A stretch of 64,000 nucleotides of DNA, taken from the NCBI RefSeq assembly GCF_001642475.1, contig NW_019174065.1, forward strand, positions 1 through 64,000, given 5' to 3'. Source of the DNA: Fonsecaea monophora. Lineage: Eukaryota; Ascomycota; Eurotiomycetes; Chaetothyriales; Herpotrichiellaceae. The position numbers were made by a program, and so were the translations under genes. Below the pieces are notes generated by a model. That model ran no database searches, was not told the DNA's origin, and saw nothing but the letters and a program-made list of their open reading frames with translations. Below are positions 41,634 through 53,027 of the stretch, piece after piece; position 1 is the first letter of the stretch, and each line of letters starts with the position of its first letter.

Positions 41634-44606
41634 TCACTCCGAGATAATAGATGTCTCCTCAGAAACTGTATCGATCTCCAACATGGCGCTTAGGGAAGAC
41701 AAGAGCTCCTCCTCCGCCCAGTCACGATCATAATCTTCACCCAGAAACATCCGCGACGCCCGCTCCGCACTCCTCAACTCTTCAACTTCATCCTCCTTCA
41801 ACGCCGAACATGTCGCCACTAGATCCTCCCCCTGTTGCGCGAGACGAGCTATTACGACCGCTCGCTCAACAATCTCTGCTGGAACACCGTTCATCGCGGC
41901 ACACTGGACACCGTAGGACAGGTCGCTACGGCCCGGGCGAAGATTAAATAGATAGGTAACCTGACTATTATCTTCGCCGGCACGAGGGCTGTCTCTTTCA
42001 TCGACCTGCACCTCCATGTGCGCAAAGGCGAGGTTCCCTGCTTTGCGGAAGAGGCCCAACTCGAATATTTCGTGAAAATGTGTAGCAACGAGCGTCTTTG
42101 GGGCTTGAGCTCCCAGAGAAAGCAGGTAATGGACCACTCCCGCAGCGAGCCCGGCCCCGTCAAATGTGTCGGTACCTTTGCCGAATTCGTCAATCACCAG
42201 CAAGCTCCGCCGAGTGCATGAATTCAAAGCCATGGCAATCTGTTGCATCTCGATCATGAAGGCTGATTGGACCTTGGACACGGTTTCCCGGGCCGTGACG
42301 CGCGTGAGGATCTTGTCGGTGATGCCAATGATGGCCGAGTCGGCGGGGAGGAATGATCCCATCTGGGCCATGTATACTGCCAGGGCAACCTGCTTCTGAT
42401 AGACCGATTTGCCTGAATAATTAGGGCCCGTCAACAAGATCATGCTGGGTCCTGTCGGATCAGTGTCTCTGTTTCCGTCTCCGTCTCCTCCAACTATCAA
42501 GGTGTTATTCGCCACAAAGGACGGTACCGTCATCTCTTGGAGCAGATGTCTCCCTCCCTTGATCTCGATGACGTTGTCCTCTGTGATTCTGGGCCGACTC
42601 AGGCGGTATTGATGGGCGACGTGGGCAAAGGCCAACAAATAGTCTAATTCACCACAGATGTCAGATGCCGCCGTGAGCAGATCTTCGTCCCGAAGCACAT
42701 TCTGTGCCAAGTCGTAAGCGATTTCGACCTCCATGTCGCAAATCGCGGAGTACAGGTCGCCGAGTTCGTGGTCCATTTCGTGCATCGTCGCGTCCTTGTA
42801 GTACATCTGGGCCGGTGTGGTGAACATCAGCTGCCACGCCAATTCTGGCCCGGCATAGACCGCCTGGCCCGTGGCCGGATCCCGTGGGACGGTGAGGTGG
42901 AAGCCAAGATGTGGCAGATAGGTGACATTCAATTCTAGGTTGAGGTGTGGAGGGATCGTCAGCTGGATTTCGCGAGCCTTTTCGTTGAGGATGTCCTCCA
43001 TCCCATCATAGACATCTTTTAACTGGTCCAGGTCTTGGTTCACGCCCCGGTTCACGACGGTGCGATGCTGGTCGATAGATGATTCGCGGTCAACAATCTC
43101 GTTCACCATGCGACCGATCCTCTTGAGGCTATGTCGGTCGAGCACCTCCGCGGCTCGGACGCACAACGGGAGGTGCTCCGCGCCCAGAGCCTCTCTGAGA
43201 GTCTCTGCAATGTCGATTGCGTGGTAGCAGAAGCCCAGAAGTGACTCCCAGACTCCACCTTTGAACGCGTTCTGCTTGGCCTTTCCGCTGTCGATCCCCT
43301 TGTGAAGAAGAGTGACGGTATTCCGCATGTTTTTGACCCGACCGAGGCTCTTGCTGAGCTGGTCACGCACCGATTGGTTCTCCGGCCGGACAAACACTGA
43401 GATAAAATCGAGGCGAGTATTGATCAGCTCGATATCCTGAGACGGCCTCAGGAATGCTTGTCGTAGGCGTGCTTTTCCTTGTGGGGTTCGCGTATGGTGC
43501 TGGAAGAGGCCGTAGATCGACAGCGATTCTTTCCCCCCTGAGGCCCCAGGCCCTTGGTTGAACGCGTTTGGATGAGACTCTGGCTGGATGATTTGCAACG
43601 AGACAAGAGTGTCCCTATTCACGAGCATGGTCCCGTGGAGGCTGAACATTTCGAGTCGGGCAATGCGGAAGGTCTGGTTGGCATCCGGATCTCCTGGCAG
43701 GTAGGCAGCTGATCGTCTCCGCTGCAACCAAGAGATGATGGCACCAGCACAGCCGATGCTTATTTTGTTGTCGAGATTTAGTCGCGACGAGATTTGCATC
43801 ATCTTGCCACGTCGCTTCGTGAGACCGAGATCTTCTGGCTCCAGCCTTTCGTCGTATGCCATGGAGTCGCCTGGGACGAGAAACTGGGTGGTAGGATTCT
43901 CTGCGAAAGAACAAAGTCCGATCAGCTTATTCAGAGCATCCTCGTAGCTAAAGTCTGGTGTCGGTCGTATCTCGATTTGATACGGGAGAGGCTGCCGATC
44001 GTCGTCTGCTTTGGGTCAGCTGTTACTCCATTGGTGTGAATGATACCGCCTTACCACTGTCCACCAGAGACACGGTTTGGCACAGTCCAGCATCGGCAAA
44101 GTCTGAGGTAGATTCCGAGCGAAGAGAGAGGATCACTGTTGTCGGCTGGAGGTCCAATTTCACTGCCATAGATCTGAGATCGTGGTCAACATGAAGGTCA
44201 CACAGCTCATACATGTATCAACGACATCTGCGGCACCACCGACAACCTCTTCCATGCACAAAAGTCTCTCCTCGCCCGCAATGTAGTACGCACAACCTAT
44301 TTCGCCTTTGCCCTTGATGTCGACAGCCATGATCACCTGCTCCAGAAAGTCCTCATCTCGGGACACGGAGATGGACCTCTCTTCGCGTCGAGGGGAGAGA
44401 TTGGAACGGATAGGGGTTGGACGATCATTCGAGGCAGCCTGGGATGGAGTCGCAGATGACGTTCTTCGATTTCGCCAATATCGAGAGGACTGGGTGCCCT
44501 GTTGGGCGGAGTGAGACCGAGATGTACCTCCGTTCGATCGTCCTCTAGCCCAGCCACGCCGACTACTCCCTCGACGAGACGAGCACCCCACTGCTGATGA
44601 CGGCAT
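41634..44606 (-). CDS. MSH5: MutS homolog MSH5, meiotic crossover factor
   Basis: Three exons, 44606-44213, 44162-44055 and 44005-41634, encode 957 residues. Partner of MSH4 in a clamp that stabilises Holliday junctions and promotes meiotic crossovers; it lacks mismatch-repair activity. A Ser/Arg-rich N-terminus of about 100 residues is followed by a weak domain II, MutS domain III (IQPESHPNAFNQ to KARLRQAFLRPSQD) and the ATPase. The ATPase has Walker A GPNYSGKS, then VYMAQMGSFLPADSAIIG, Walker B LLVIDEFGKGTD and the ATHFHEIF switch. The GPNYSGKSVY version and absence of the N-terminal mismatch-recognition domain fit MSH5 over MSH4. Intron 1 uses an acceptor just past an alternative one; phase supports the choice. 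Confidence 0.92.
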
Positions 44607-44845
44607 TCTCAAGGGTTAGTAGATGCACTCATATACTGGAAGAGAATGGCAAACTTTGAAGGGAATGGGATGTGTATGAAGTGGCGAAGGTGTAAACCAG
44701 TCAGTGATGCTCCATTTTCGACTCAAGTTGAAACTTGGCAGGCAACAACCTTGCACCACGGTAAATTCAGTCATGTGCATTCGTATCCTCGTCTCTATAC
44801 ATGTGCTGTGTCTATCTGGTTGGAGGCATATAGATAAGCTGATAA

Positions 44846-45982
44846 TCAACTCTGTACCTCAGCATCTTGCCAACCTCCTACGATGCGTCCACCTTCTGAT
44901 CTCTTGACTCGACACCACAACCCGACTTCCTTGTCAGTGATGAACTGCCATAACACCAAAGGCCAGCTTTTGTGACACGGCAAAGGCTCATAAAACTCTC
45001 TTGCAATTTCATAGACCTTGGGTAATCGAGTCCAAGGGATAGCTGGAAAGTCGTGGTGTTCGTTATGATACCCAACATTGTAAGTGAGAACGTTAAGCGG
45101 GCCGTAGTAAGAATATGTTTCAGGAATAGGTACATCTTTCGGAACCTTTCCGAGCTGCAGAGTGGATTTGGCCAAGACATAATGCTCTGAGATGAAGTGT
45201 GCAGCGCACGGGTGGAGCGAACCAGCCAGGAATGAACTCATGATCAAATAGGACAAAGCTTTCCAGCCCAGATACCGAACGATCAGAATATCGAAGACAA
45301 CTTGAGCAGCGATGTTGCAATAGTGAATTGGTCCAAAGGGAATCTTGTACACCATCATCGGACGAATGGCGTAAAACAAGAGTTGGAAGGTGCAAAAGAA
45401 TGCCTTGCCGAAGACTGAGTCCAAGAAGATTGCTTCAAGTGCTGTAGGGAGATCTGTGTCGACACCATCCACGCCCAACGACTTGTGATGGGTCAAATGG
45501 TACTGTCGAAACCCAGCCGAGTATGGTACCCCGATAGGAAGATTTGCGAAGATGGCCAGAAGTCTGTTGTAAATGGCTGTCCGGAACGCCAAATTATGGC
45601 TGATCTCGTGGATAGCGAGGAAGAGATTCTGGTTCGCAGTGGCGCCAACTATGTATGCCGTAAGGAAGAACCGCCATGAGAAAACAGGGGAGTCCTTGAG
45701 GAGATAGGCGCAGAAAACTTGTAACAAAACGACGAAGAGGACGACATATTTTGTCAGGGGTTCTGGACCGCACAACTGCAAGATTTCCTTGTGTGATTTT
45801 ATGATAGCTTGCCGCCGTGTGCGGTGAGGTTCCTCCGTGTATGTCCAAAAGAATTTGTCTTCAGCAGATCGTTTTTGGTGGTCCAGCTCTTCCGATGTAC
45901 CTCTGTCTTCGGCCTTGGTGGTGGTAGAGTAGTTTGCTCGACGGGCGCGACTTATGGACTGTGTCTCCGTCGCGGTGGACAT
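44846..45982 (-). CDS. Sphingolipid delta-4 desaturase (DES1-like)
   Basis: An intronless 378-residue membrane desaturase that introduces the delta-4 double bond of dihydroceramide, mostly feeding glucosylceramide synthesis in fungi. The N-terminus has the lipid-desaturase domain WTYTEEPHRTRRQAI (about residues 46-60). The three His boxes are HEISH (125-129), HLTHH (162-166) and HNEHH followed by DFP (306-310). Four or so membrane helices are predicted by hydrophobicity. The block EHYVL before the third box is typical of DES1 enzymes. Saccharomyces lacks this gene, which fits a filamentous ascomycete. It lies just beyond MSH5 from TSC10, an enzyme two steps earlier in the same pathway. Confidence 0.95.
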   Translation of the reverse strand: MSTATETQSISRARRANYSTTTKAEDRGTSEELDHQKRSAEDKFFWTYTEEPHRTRRQAIIKSHKEILQLCGPEPLTKYVVLFVVLLQVFCAYLLKDSPVFSWRFFLTAYIVGATANQNLFLAIHEISHNLAFRTAIYNRLLAIFANLPIGVPYSAGFRQYHLTHHKSLGVDGVDTDLPTALEAIFLDSVFGKAFFCTFQLLFYAIRPMMVYKIPFGPIHYCNIAAQVVFDILIVRYLGWKALSYLIMSSFLAGSLHPCAAHFISEHYVLAKSTLQLGKVPKDVPIPETYSYYGPLNVLTYNVGYHNEHHDFPAIPWTRLPKVYEIAREFYEPLPCHKSWPLVLWQFITDKEVGLWCRVKRSEGGRIVGGWQDAEVQS

Positions 45983-46559
45983 CCTGATGCTCGTTCAGTT
46001 TGAGCTGGGCAGGTCTCGAAAGATTGACAGGCGGTTGTCAGGAGTTGCAGACGAGATCGCAGGGAAGCAGATACAAAGTCAAGGTCAGTCCGAGTACTTG
46101 TACCAAGTAGATGGGGTGACACCCCCTCGACTAGACTATATATGGTTAGTCTCATGTCGCTATTAAAACAGCGATCAGTCGGTACGGATAATGCACTATG
46201 TTACCGTCTGTTGTATTGTAGATCCTAGGTACTAATCGAACACGTTTCTAACTTTCTCAGCTGAAGACATTGGGATTTGTATTCCTTGGTCTGGTCTATG
46301 GTAGTCGGTGCACATACGGGTGACCCTGACGGCGATACCGATACATCGTCAAAGTCTCGTCTCAGATCTCTTCAGGTCGAGGATATTTCGTGCTTGACTG
46401 GACCACCCTTCTAGCCTGGAGGGTCCCCTTTCTCCCGCGATCGCACTTCGAGAGGCCCTGTCACCTTCTCCTGGGCTGAACCTGCAGCCAGCGAGCCAGG
46501 CAACTTGCCTTCCGTTGTCTTGATTGGAGCAAATCAATCACCCTCATCTTTACGCCAAT
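45983..46559. other. Intergenic region with TACTTG palindrome
   Basis: Upstream of the desaturase. TACTTG-TAC-CAAGTA at 46095-46109 is an inverted repeat related to those at 22792-22817. CCTAGGTA-type sequence is near 46224. No gene seen. Confidence 0.5.
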
Positions 46560-47002
46560 TCAGTACAAGCCAATCGTGATGTCACCACGAATGCGGGCTG
46601 TCAAATGGACCTCTGCCTCTAGATCCAGTTTGAGGCCAACCATTAGAGCAGCGGGCTTGAGGTGACCATTCTCGTCTGTTGCACCCTTCAGCAGACCCCC
46701 TGTGAAGATGGAGTCAGTCACCAGCAGGCACTCAAGGTACAGTGGAGAAGAGAATGCAGGGGAAACATACCCGCAGGTTGCGACAGGTAATCCGAAGTTG
46801 GTGGCAATGGTAACGCTGATGACCCGTTGGCGCCGTTGGTGCCGTTGGTCGTAGCCAGCGCCTTTCGCTGGCCTGTGGCTTGTCCATCTTCGCTGCCGCT
46901 GGAATACCCCTTGTCCGCGGCGTTGCCGTATGTAGCCCTGGAACGCGGTCAGAGTTTTGATTCTGCAAGAGACCTCGAGGAGATTTCATACGTGGCAGAC
47001 AT
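46560..47002 (-). CDS. Small conserved fungal protein, unknown function
   Basis: Three exons, 47002-46992 (11 nt), 46937-46771 and 46699-46560, give 105 residues. The first 60 residues are low-complexity (Gly/Ser/Thr/Asn-rich). The last 45 form a compact domain: GLLKGATDENGHLKPAALMVGLKLDL, shown here as its start, then EAEVHLTARIRGDITIGLY. The alternating LDLEAEVHLTARIRGDITI end looks like beta strands and recalls a conserved filamentous-fungal family that I cannot name. The 11-nt first exon rests on phase, an ATG in a good leader and two GT-AG introns. Divergent from the gene at 47865. Confidence 0.65.
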
Positions 47003-47864
47003 TTTGACGATATTGGAGGAAAGATGAACAAGGACAGGCTCGAGGTCAAAAGAGATCAGGGAATATGGTGTTCAAAATTAGGCAATATTAGGACAACTGA
47101 ATGCTTTTTCGGGTCGTACCAGACGACTAAGCAATCTATGAATTGGTGTCGTTGGTTTTGTTGTTGTTGTTGTTGTGATGAAGATGAAAATGTATCTCAG
47201 TAGGAGCGACATCCTCTCATCTTTTATGTTCTCGTCGAAGCTGAGATATCGCCGCTCTGAAACGACATCGACAGTACGGAGAACAGAGAAGCGAGCGACA
47301 GAGTCACGGAGTAAGGGGTTTCTGTTTCTGGAGTGTCCCATCACACATTTCAGAGGTGTCCCACTCCATCATTTGCAGAGAGACGAGAAGCACCTTGACT
47401 GGAGTACTGTGGCCTGATGAGTTCGTGAGCATTTCTACCGAGACGGGGGTGGACCGGAAACGGAGAGAGTCGCAAGGCTGAGACAGTTCAACTTCTTCTG
47501 GGACCTGAAACTCCCCCAATCCTTCATGTTCCAGACCGAATCCCCCAGATCTCGCCACCTTATGGTGTCAGAATAAGTGTGGCCTGACTGGGGGGCTGGG
47601 ATCCATTCAATGCACGACAGCAAATACAATAACAGGACAGTCATCTCCCAGCCATGGCGACTTCACTACAAGAACAAGGACCAAGTTGGCGGTCAAGGGC
47701 AGACCACCCAGCTGGCCTCTCGCGAAGCATAAAGGGGCGCCTCGATCCCCCCTATACTTGTTTCCGCTCGCTACAGTACTTGCATCCCACAGATCGGGAA
47801 GAATCAGCCCACCTCGCAACTCTGAAACCAGGACATACAGTCTCACGTGTCCGTTCGAGCGAGT
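47003..47864. other. Divergent promoter region
   Basis: About 860 bp between the small gene (minus) and the next gene (plus). A TTG triplet run is at about 47156-47176. No gene supported. Confidence 0.5.
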
Positions 47865-48676
47865 ATGGTCCTCTCCTTGGTCGTTGCGCTGGTAACGTGC
47901 CCGGCAATGCTGGCGACGGCCGAAGCGATCCGTCAGGGCCAGTCAAAGGATAGGCGAGAAGAACATCGCGCGCGACGATGCAATCTGGTCGCGACATGCG
48001 TCAAGGCGTCGAGCAGAAGTCAAGAGATTGATGGTCGCCGGATCGTCTTGCGAAATCACAAAGTGGGTGAGAACATAACTCTCCCTCTTCTCCCCTCTCG
48101 TTGCACAGAGAGGAATTCCATGATTGAATTGAGTCTACATGGTCACTAACGCAGATGACCGTCCAGCTCTACGTCGACAAGCCCGTCGCAAAGTCAAAAG
48201 ATCTCTACAGTGACTATGATCATGACGACAACGACCAGCAATATGAACAAAGTGCAGATACATCACCCTTCGGACATCCTTTCGCTGGATATTTCCTCCC
48301 GTACCCCGATGCAAAGTATGAAGGCCTCGTATCGACAATCTCCGATGATCCGCCCATGTTGAACTGGATCTACATCGACAAGCACACGTACGAAGTCAAG
48401 TATGGTCTGCGGGTGGACGCTCAACCCAATATGACAGGGCCGTGGGACTGCACAAGGCAAGATCGCCGAATGACTCTGGACGGATGGGAAGGTTTTGTGG
48501 TCGTGGAGGAAGAGCGCGGGTTATGGGCGCTATATTTCGATTGCGACGATGACGGCCTGCGAGCAAAGGTTCCTCAGGGAACGAGAATATTGGAAGTCGA
48601 GTTGTGGAGGAGGGAGAAGAGATGGAAAAAGGACCTGGTTCTGCGACAGCAAGAACAGGCAAGACAAACCACTTGA
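47865..48676 (+). CDS. Conserved fungal protein, unknown function
   Basis: Two exons, 47865-48062 and 48155-48676, encode 239 residues. The first 18 residues are hydrophobic (LSLVVALVTCPAMLATAEA) and are followed by IRQGQSKDRREEHRARRCNL, a positively charged block. That end looks like a conserved N-terminal signature rather than a cleaved secretion signal. The rest has FGHPFAGYFLPYPDAKYEG, NWIYIDKHTYEVKYGLR, a GPWDC turn and DGWEGFVVVEEERGLWALYFD, and ends in a Lys/Arg/Gln-rich tail. I recall similar proteins across filamentous ascomycetes but no function. The intron keeps phase 0 with a GCAG acceptor. Confidence 0.75.
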
Positions 48677-49239
48677 GATAGTCAATAGAGGCACAAAGAA
48701 TAAGAATACCATCATATACCAAGGCTGACTGGGACCCAGAAAGTCCGTTCAAAGCGTATTGCATACGCTGCAGCTCGAAGCACATAGTCGCAGATCTCTT
48801 TGTAGTCTTGAAATGTCAAACTTGAAACATTCCAGAATATTTTTCAAGGGCTGGCAATGGAAGCGCTAGCACTGCTTTACGAGTTGTACACTCGTAGGAA
48901 CGTGAAGCCGCCACAGTCAGAGGTGTGAGACTGTTAAACAATGTAAGAGATACATATCGGTTGTTGGTCAGCTCGGATGCGACATTGAGTGCTTCATGAC
49001 CGAATATCATGCGCCGAGTGGCCTGATAGGGAGCAATCAGCCATGAAGAGATACGAGTAGGATATCAGGACCCACAGCAAGCCTCAGAAGCCGATGTTGT
49101 GCTCGGCAGCACACACTCTGGGCTTTCATTATAATGTGTGACGACTCGTAGAGACGGTGCTTAGCCACATCCAGCCAAGGACGATCGATATAATGCCAAA
49201 GAAGGGTTCCTCGTCTTGTCCTGTAAGGGATTCCAATCC
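48677..49239. other. Intergenic region
   Basis: Between two same-strand unnamed genes. Nothing recognised. Confidence 0.5.
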
Positions 49240-50358
49240 ATGGCACCTCAACCTCCCAAGAATTGCGCCGTTTTCGACTCCGAAGAAGACGAGTAAGTTT
49301 CAAAGAATGAGACAAACGAGAGCAAGCAATGGCGAATTGGCCAGACTGACCTGTTCAAACGCAGGGTCGTGACGAATCCACAAAGAACAGAGAGTCCTGT
49401 CAATAACCTGCTCACGCACTTGGAGAGTGTCGACAAGATTCTTGTGTATGCGGTTGGCGCTTTCGACCGGTATTATATGTGTTGGCAGGACAGACAGGGA
49501 GGATATAGACAAGGTGAGTCGAGCAGCCATTCTGTTCGTTAATTGAAGCCATTATTGACTCGACCTTTCTTCTTTGAAGAGAGACAAGGGCTACCACGCG
49601 CGCTCGACGAATGGCTTTTCCCTCCCGACGGGTCAAGCAGAGATCTCGAGAGCCTCCAAGTCTCCCTTGGCCACAACGATGAATTCTTCGCTTTCGACCA
49701 GTACGAGCGGATATCGCATATCAACACCAACCTGCGAGAACACGTGGGCAGCAACCACCGGAGATCCCTCACACAAGTTGCGGTACACACGGGCCAAACA
49801 ACGACGATCCGACGGAAGGCACATACTTTCTCGCATTCGGACGATGTCCAAGAGCAAGATCAACCGCGTCCGTCAATACAACGGCGGCAGGTGCTCAAGC
49901 AGAGAGTCAGACCACGGAGCATTGCAATAGCCGGAGTGATATCACTGAGAGCGTCGCATGAGAGGAATAAAAGCCAGGAGGACCGATCCTTGAAAGCGTG
50001 GCCCGGCATCTCAGGTGGGAGTCAGCGCCAAACTGCGACAAATCCCTCGTATTCAGACGCCGCAGTCCAGACGGATGCAGTGCAGGAAACGCATCAAGAT
50101 GATCAGGAGGCTTTATGCCACGATTTCACAACGAAACTGAGGAGGTCTCATGTGTCTTCCATCTCGTCGCTGTCTTCCTTGCTTTCGGACAGTTCTTCAG
50201 CAACAGTAGATTCGGCCACTTCCCTCTCGAGTACCCATTCCTCATGCCCAAGGAACCCAGTCAGTATGGGGGTTATGAATCGATACTTCAGAGAAAGTCA
50301 GTACCGGCTTGGAGATGCTCTCATTAGAGCGCCCTCTGTCGGGATTGGTGCTCGCTGA
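49240..50358 (+). CDS. Conserved fungal protein, unknown function
   Basis: Three exons, 49240-49292, 49365-49513 and 49580-50358, encode 326 residues. The N-terminal half looks folded: VNNLLTHLESVDKILVYAVG, then AFDRYYMCWQD, then GLPRALDEWLFPPDGSSRDL and LQVSLGHNDEFFAFDQYERI. It resembles a fungal family with a DRYY-C-W core and a GLP-x-x-L-x-E-W-LFP block that I cannot name. The C-terminal half is disordered and Ser-rich (SSISSLSSLLSDSSSA). The start at 49240 lies in a different frame from a longer competing ORF and is chosen because it joins in phase to the conserved exon 2. Confidence 0.7.
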
Positions 50359-51208
50359 GTGAGTGTTAAAAGGAACAGCAGCACCAGTGTTGATCATCAA
50401 GCATCGAAGAGAAATATTCTCGTCCTCAGCCTCGAAGTAGCATGGTCCATTCGTAGAGGACTCTTTCCCTCAAAGAGTTGGGGTCATGCACCCCGGTCAC
50501 CAGTGAAGAACACCGTCTGATGCTCTCTTCGAAGAATGCAGCAGGCCAGCTCCGCTTGCGACACCTGTGTTAGCTTCACAATGGTTCTGGGAGCGAAAAT
50601 TGGGACACTGAGAGAAAATCTCTATAGCTTGGTCGGGTTTTTTGGATCTCTGGAGCTCCCGTGATGAGCAATTGATCCTTGAGATCTAACCTCGCATACC
50701 AGAGGACCCTCTCATCTTGGACTTCTTACACATTCCTCCACCAAGAGACATAGAATGTGGCCTCATTGCCCGTACCGATCGGTATTTTCGCGAGGTGTCG
50801 AGACCTGGCTAGGAATAATTGAGGAATCCGGGGTCTCAGTCGATTGGCGAACCATGTGGTTTCTTGCGAAAGCATGAAATGGGATCTGGCACGAGGCGAT
50901 GAATGGATGGCCAACAGGACCGACAGATCGCGCTGGCATGAATTTGAGGCAGTGTTCCCCGACAAGATGGCACCACCTTCAAAGTCTCCTATTTCTTTCA
51001 AGCTGGGTATCCCTTGGGAAAGGATTGCTTTCTCTACATGTCTCTCTCATAAGCTCTGAAACCCCGAATGCTACCAGGGCAATGGATAGATCCTTGTGTA
51101 TGTTGGTCAGCGCCAGCCCACGTGGAAACGACACCAAAAGAAACCAGCCAGCTCAGACGCCTTCGCTATGAAGAATCAAGAGCCGCATCAAAGCAAACGC
51201 AAGCGGAC
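50359..51208. other. Intergenic region
   Basis: About 850 bp between two convergent genes. Short open frames on both strands show no family motif. Confidence 0.5.
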
Positions 51209-52185
51209 CTACTTCACAATTAAGCTGGCACTGGGCACGAGCTTCAGGTCCTTCAGGCTCTCCCCAAAGTACTCCCGGTCGAAAACCTTTCTTGGAAAGT
51301 TCTGCGTAAAACTTTCGACATCCCGACCAATTTCTTCGGCCACAGCAGTCGCCACCTCGAACAAGGTTGTTCCGACAGGGAAAGTTTTCATTATATTGCC
51401 CGACGATGTCTGTAGCCTTAACCGTGTCTCTGTATACTCCGACGCTGGTTTGGAAGCTGCTGGAGCCGGTGCTGGAGGAGGTGCTGCAGCCGCAACTGGA
51501 GGTGCTGTGCCAGTTCGCTCAGCCTTTTCCCGCTCTGCTCGCAGTCGTCGTTCTTCTTTATCGGCCGCGATCTTGGCTTGAATCCGCTTCTTCGCTTCAA
51601 TGTCCTCTTGCCTCTCTCGCCTCTTCTTCTCGGCCTCCTTGATCTGCTCCTTGACCTTGAGTTGCTCTTTGAGATCTTCAGTTTCCTTGGTCTTCTTGCG
51701 GTTGATTTGTTCATTGCGCTTCTTGTCGACCTTGTCTTGTTCGGACTGGACTGCTCGCTTAGCGGCCAGTTTCTCCCTCAACTCTGCTAGCTTGGCCTGT
51801 TTCTCTTCCTCAGTCAAGGGGGCAATCTCTTCGGTCGACTCTGCGAAATCGGTATGGCCAGACTTTGATGCGTGGAATTCTGCCTGGGCGGTCCCTCTAA
51901 ACTTTTTCCCGCATTCGTTACACACAAGGCTCCGTGCCTCCTCGGCTGCCTCTGCAGCTTTTGCCTCTGCAGCTGCGTCCTTCTCGGCCTTGAGATCTTC
52001 TAGAGACTTTGAGGAGTTTGCGTCGAGCCAGTCGATTGCGTCTGCCACTATTGCATTGTTTCAGCACAGAGTGAAGGAAGAGGAGATTTGGGATACTTAC
52101 AACTACCTGTGCTCTTCAGTGCCATTTCACCGCGTTCCTTGTCAAAGCCCATCATGACCAGTTGATCCAGATCAGACGTCGCCAT
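51209..52185 (-). CDS. UBA-UBX domain protein (UBXN1/SAKS1-like p97/Cdc48 adaptor)
   Basis: Two exons, 52185-52101 and 52047-51209, encode 307 residues. Domain order is an N-terminal UBA (about residues 4-40; DQLVMMGFDKERGEMALKST is its core), a C2H2 finger with Cys71, Cys74, His87 and His93, a long charged coiled coil (about 105-205), an Ala/Pro hinge and a C-terminal UBX domain (about 228-306). UBA binds ubiquitin and UBX binds the N-domain of Cdc48/p97, so it links ubiquitinated clients to the segregase. The C2H2 finger between UBA and coiled coil is shared with other fungal members. Intron 1 splits the UBA-encoding region. Confidence 0.93.
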
Positions 52186-53027
52186 CGTTGCTTTCAGCGT
52201 AGTCTGGGAGGTTTTTGTAATGATTGATTTGATCGGGGTCAGGCTGGTGTGAACGAGGATGGAGGGGGGCGTAGTCTAATCTGGAAGTGGAGAATCTTTG
52301 AACAGACGAGGAGGCGGTAGAAATAGCAGTTTAAGTGTGAGGGTGACAGTGAAGGTGAAGGCAAGGTAGTGAGAGGATGGGAACACTGTTAGCGATTGTC
52401 GAGGTACACAGGCAGCAAACACTCAAAATGTTCGATAGCAACGATGAGGGTGCGGGGAGTTGGCGTGATTTTACGGAGGAATAAGTTAAAGTGGTTGATG
52501 CGGGACACTTTTCGGGCTGGGCGCGGGTGGATTGGCAGGCTCGCGAGTCGCGAGCCGCGAGCCTAGGTACTATTACTGAGCAGCCGCTTATACCCTATGA
52601 GGGCATCTTGGGTTCTTGGGTACGGTAGGGAGGCCTTGAACAGTTAGCGGGCTTTTGCCATCAGCGTCATCACACACTCCAAGTGCGTCCTTGGAGGCGC
52701 CATCCCCCCCCATTAATATCTGCAGCTCCTTAGTGACCCAGTCGCCAGATCCCCTGAGTCGGATTTGTCGCCTTAATCACCAGTAATCGACTTCCAGCCA
52801 CTTCAAATCCCGAGTAACTGCGCATCACTCTGGTCGTCATAGGCCTTCTCCTTCCTTTACTTCGCTAAACTACTAAGTCTGCTGAACAATCCACTCAACA
52901 TCTCTATCAATTTGACACGGTCTCAGCAATCCTTTACTTCAGCATCCTTCCATCGTCGTCTCTAAGAGCCTCCGATTGCTGTTCTCCTCGCCGTTGGACT
53001 GCGCATTGTTCCTGTCGACAATCTACC
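52186..53027. other. Divergent promoter region
   Basis: Between the UBX gene (minus) and the VAP gene (plus). It has a CCTAGGTA element near 52562 and a pyrimidine-rich leader before VAP. No gene seen. Confidence 0.5.

Noticed and set aside
41634..44606. MSH4 or MSH2/MSH6 as the identity of the MutS homolog
   Set aside because: There is no N-terminal mismatch-recognition domain, and the Walker A and following segment read as MSH5 (GPNYSGKSVY, then VYMAQMGSF).
49157..49372. 72-residue plus-strand ORF overlapping the first exon of the 49240 gene
   Set aside because: The competing frame starting at 49240 splices in phase to the conserved exon 2, while this frame joins nothing.
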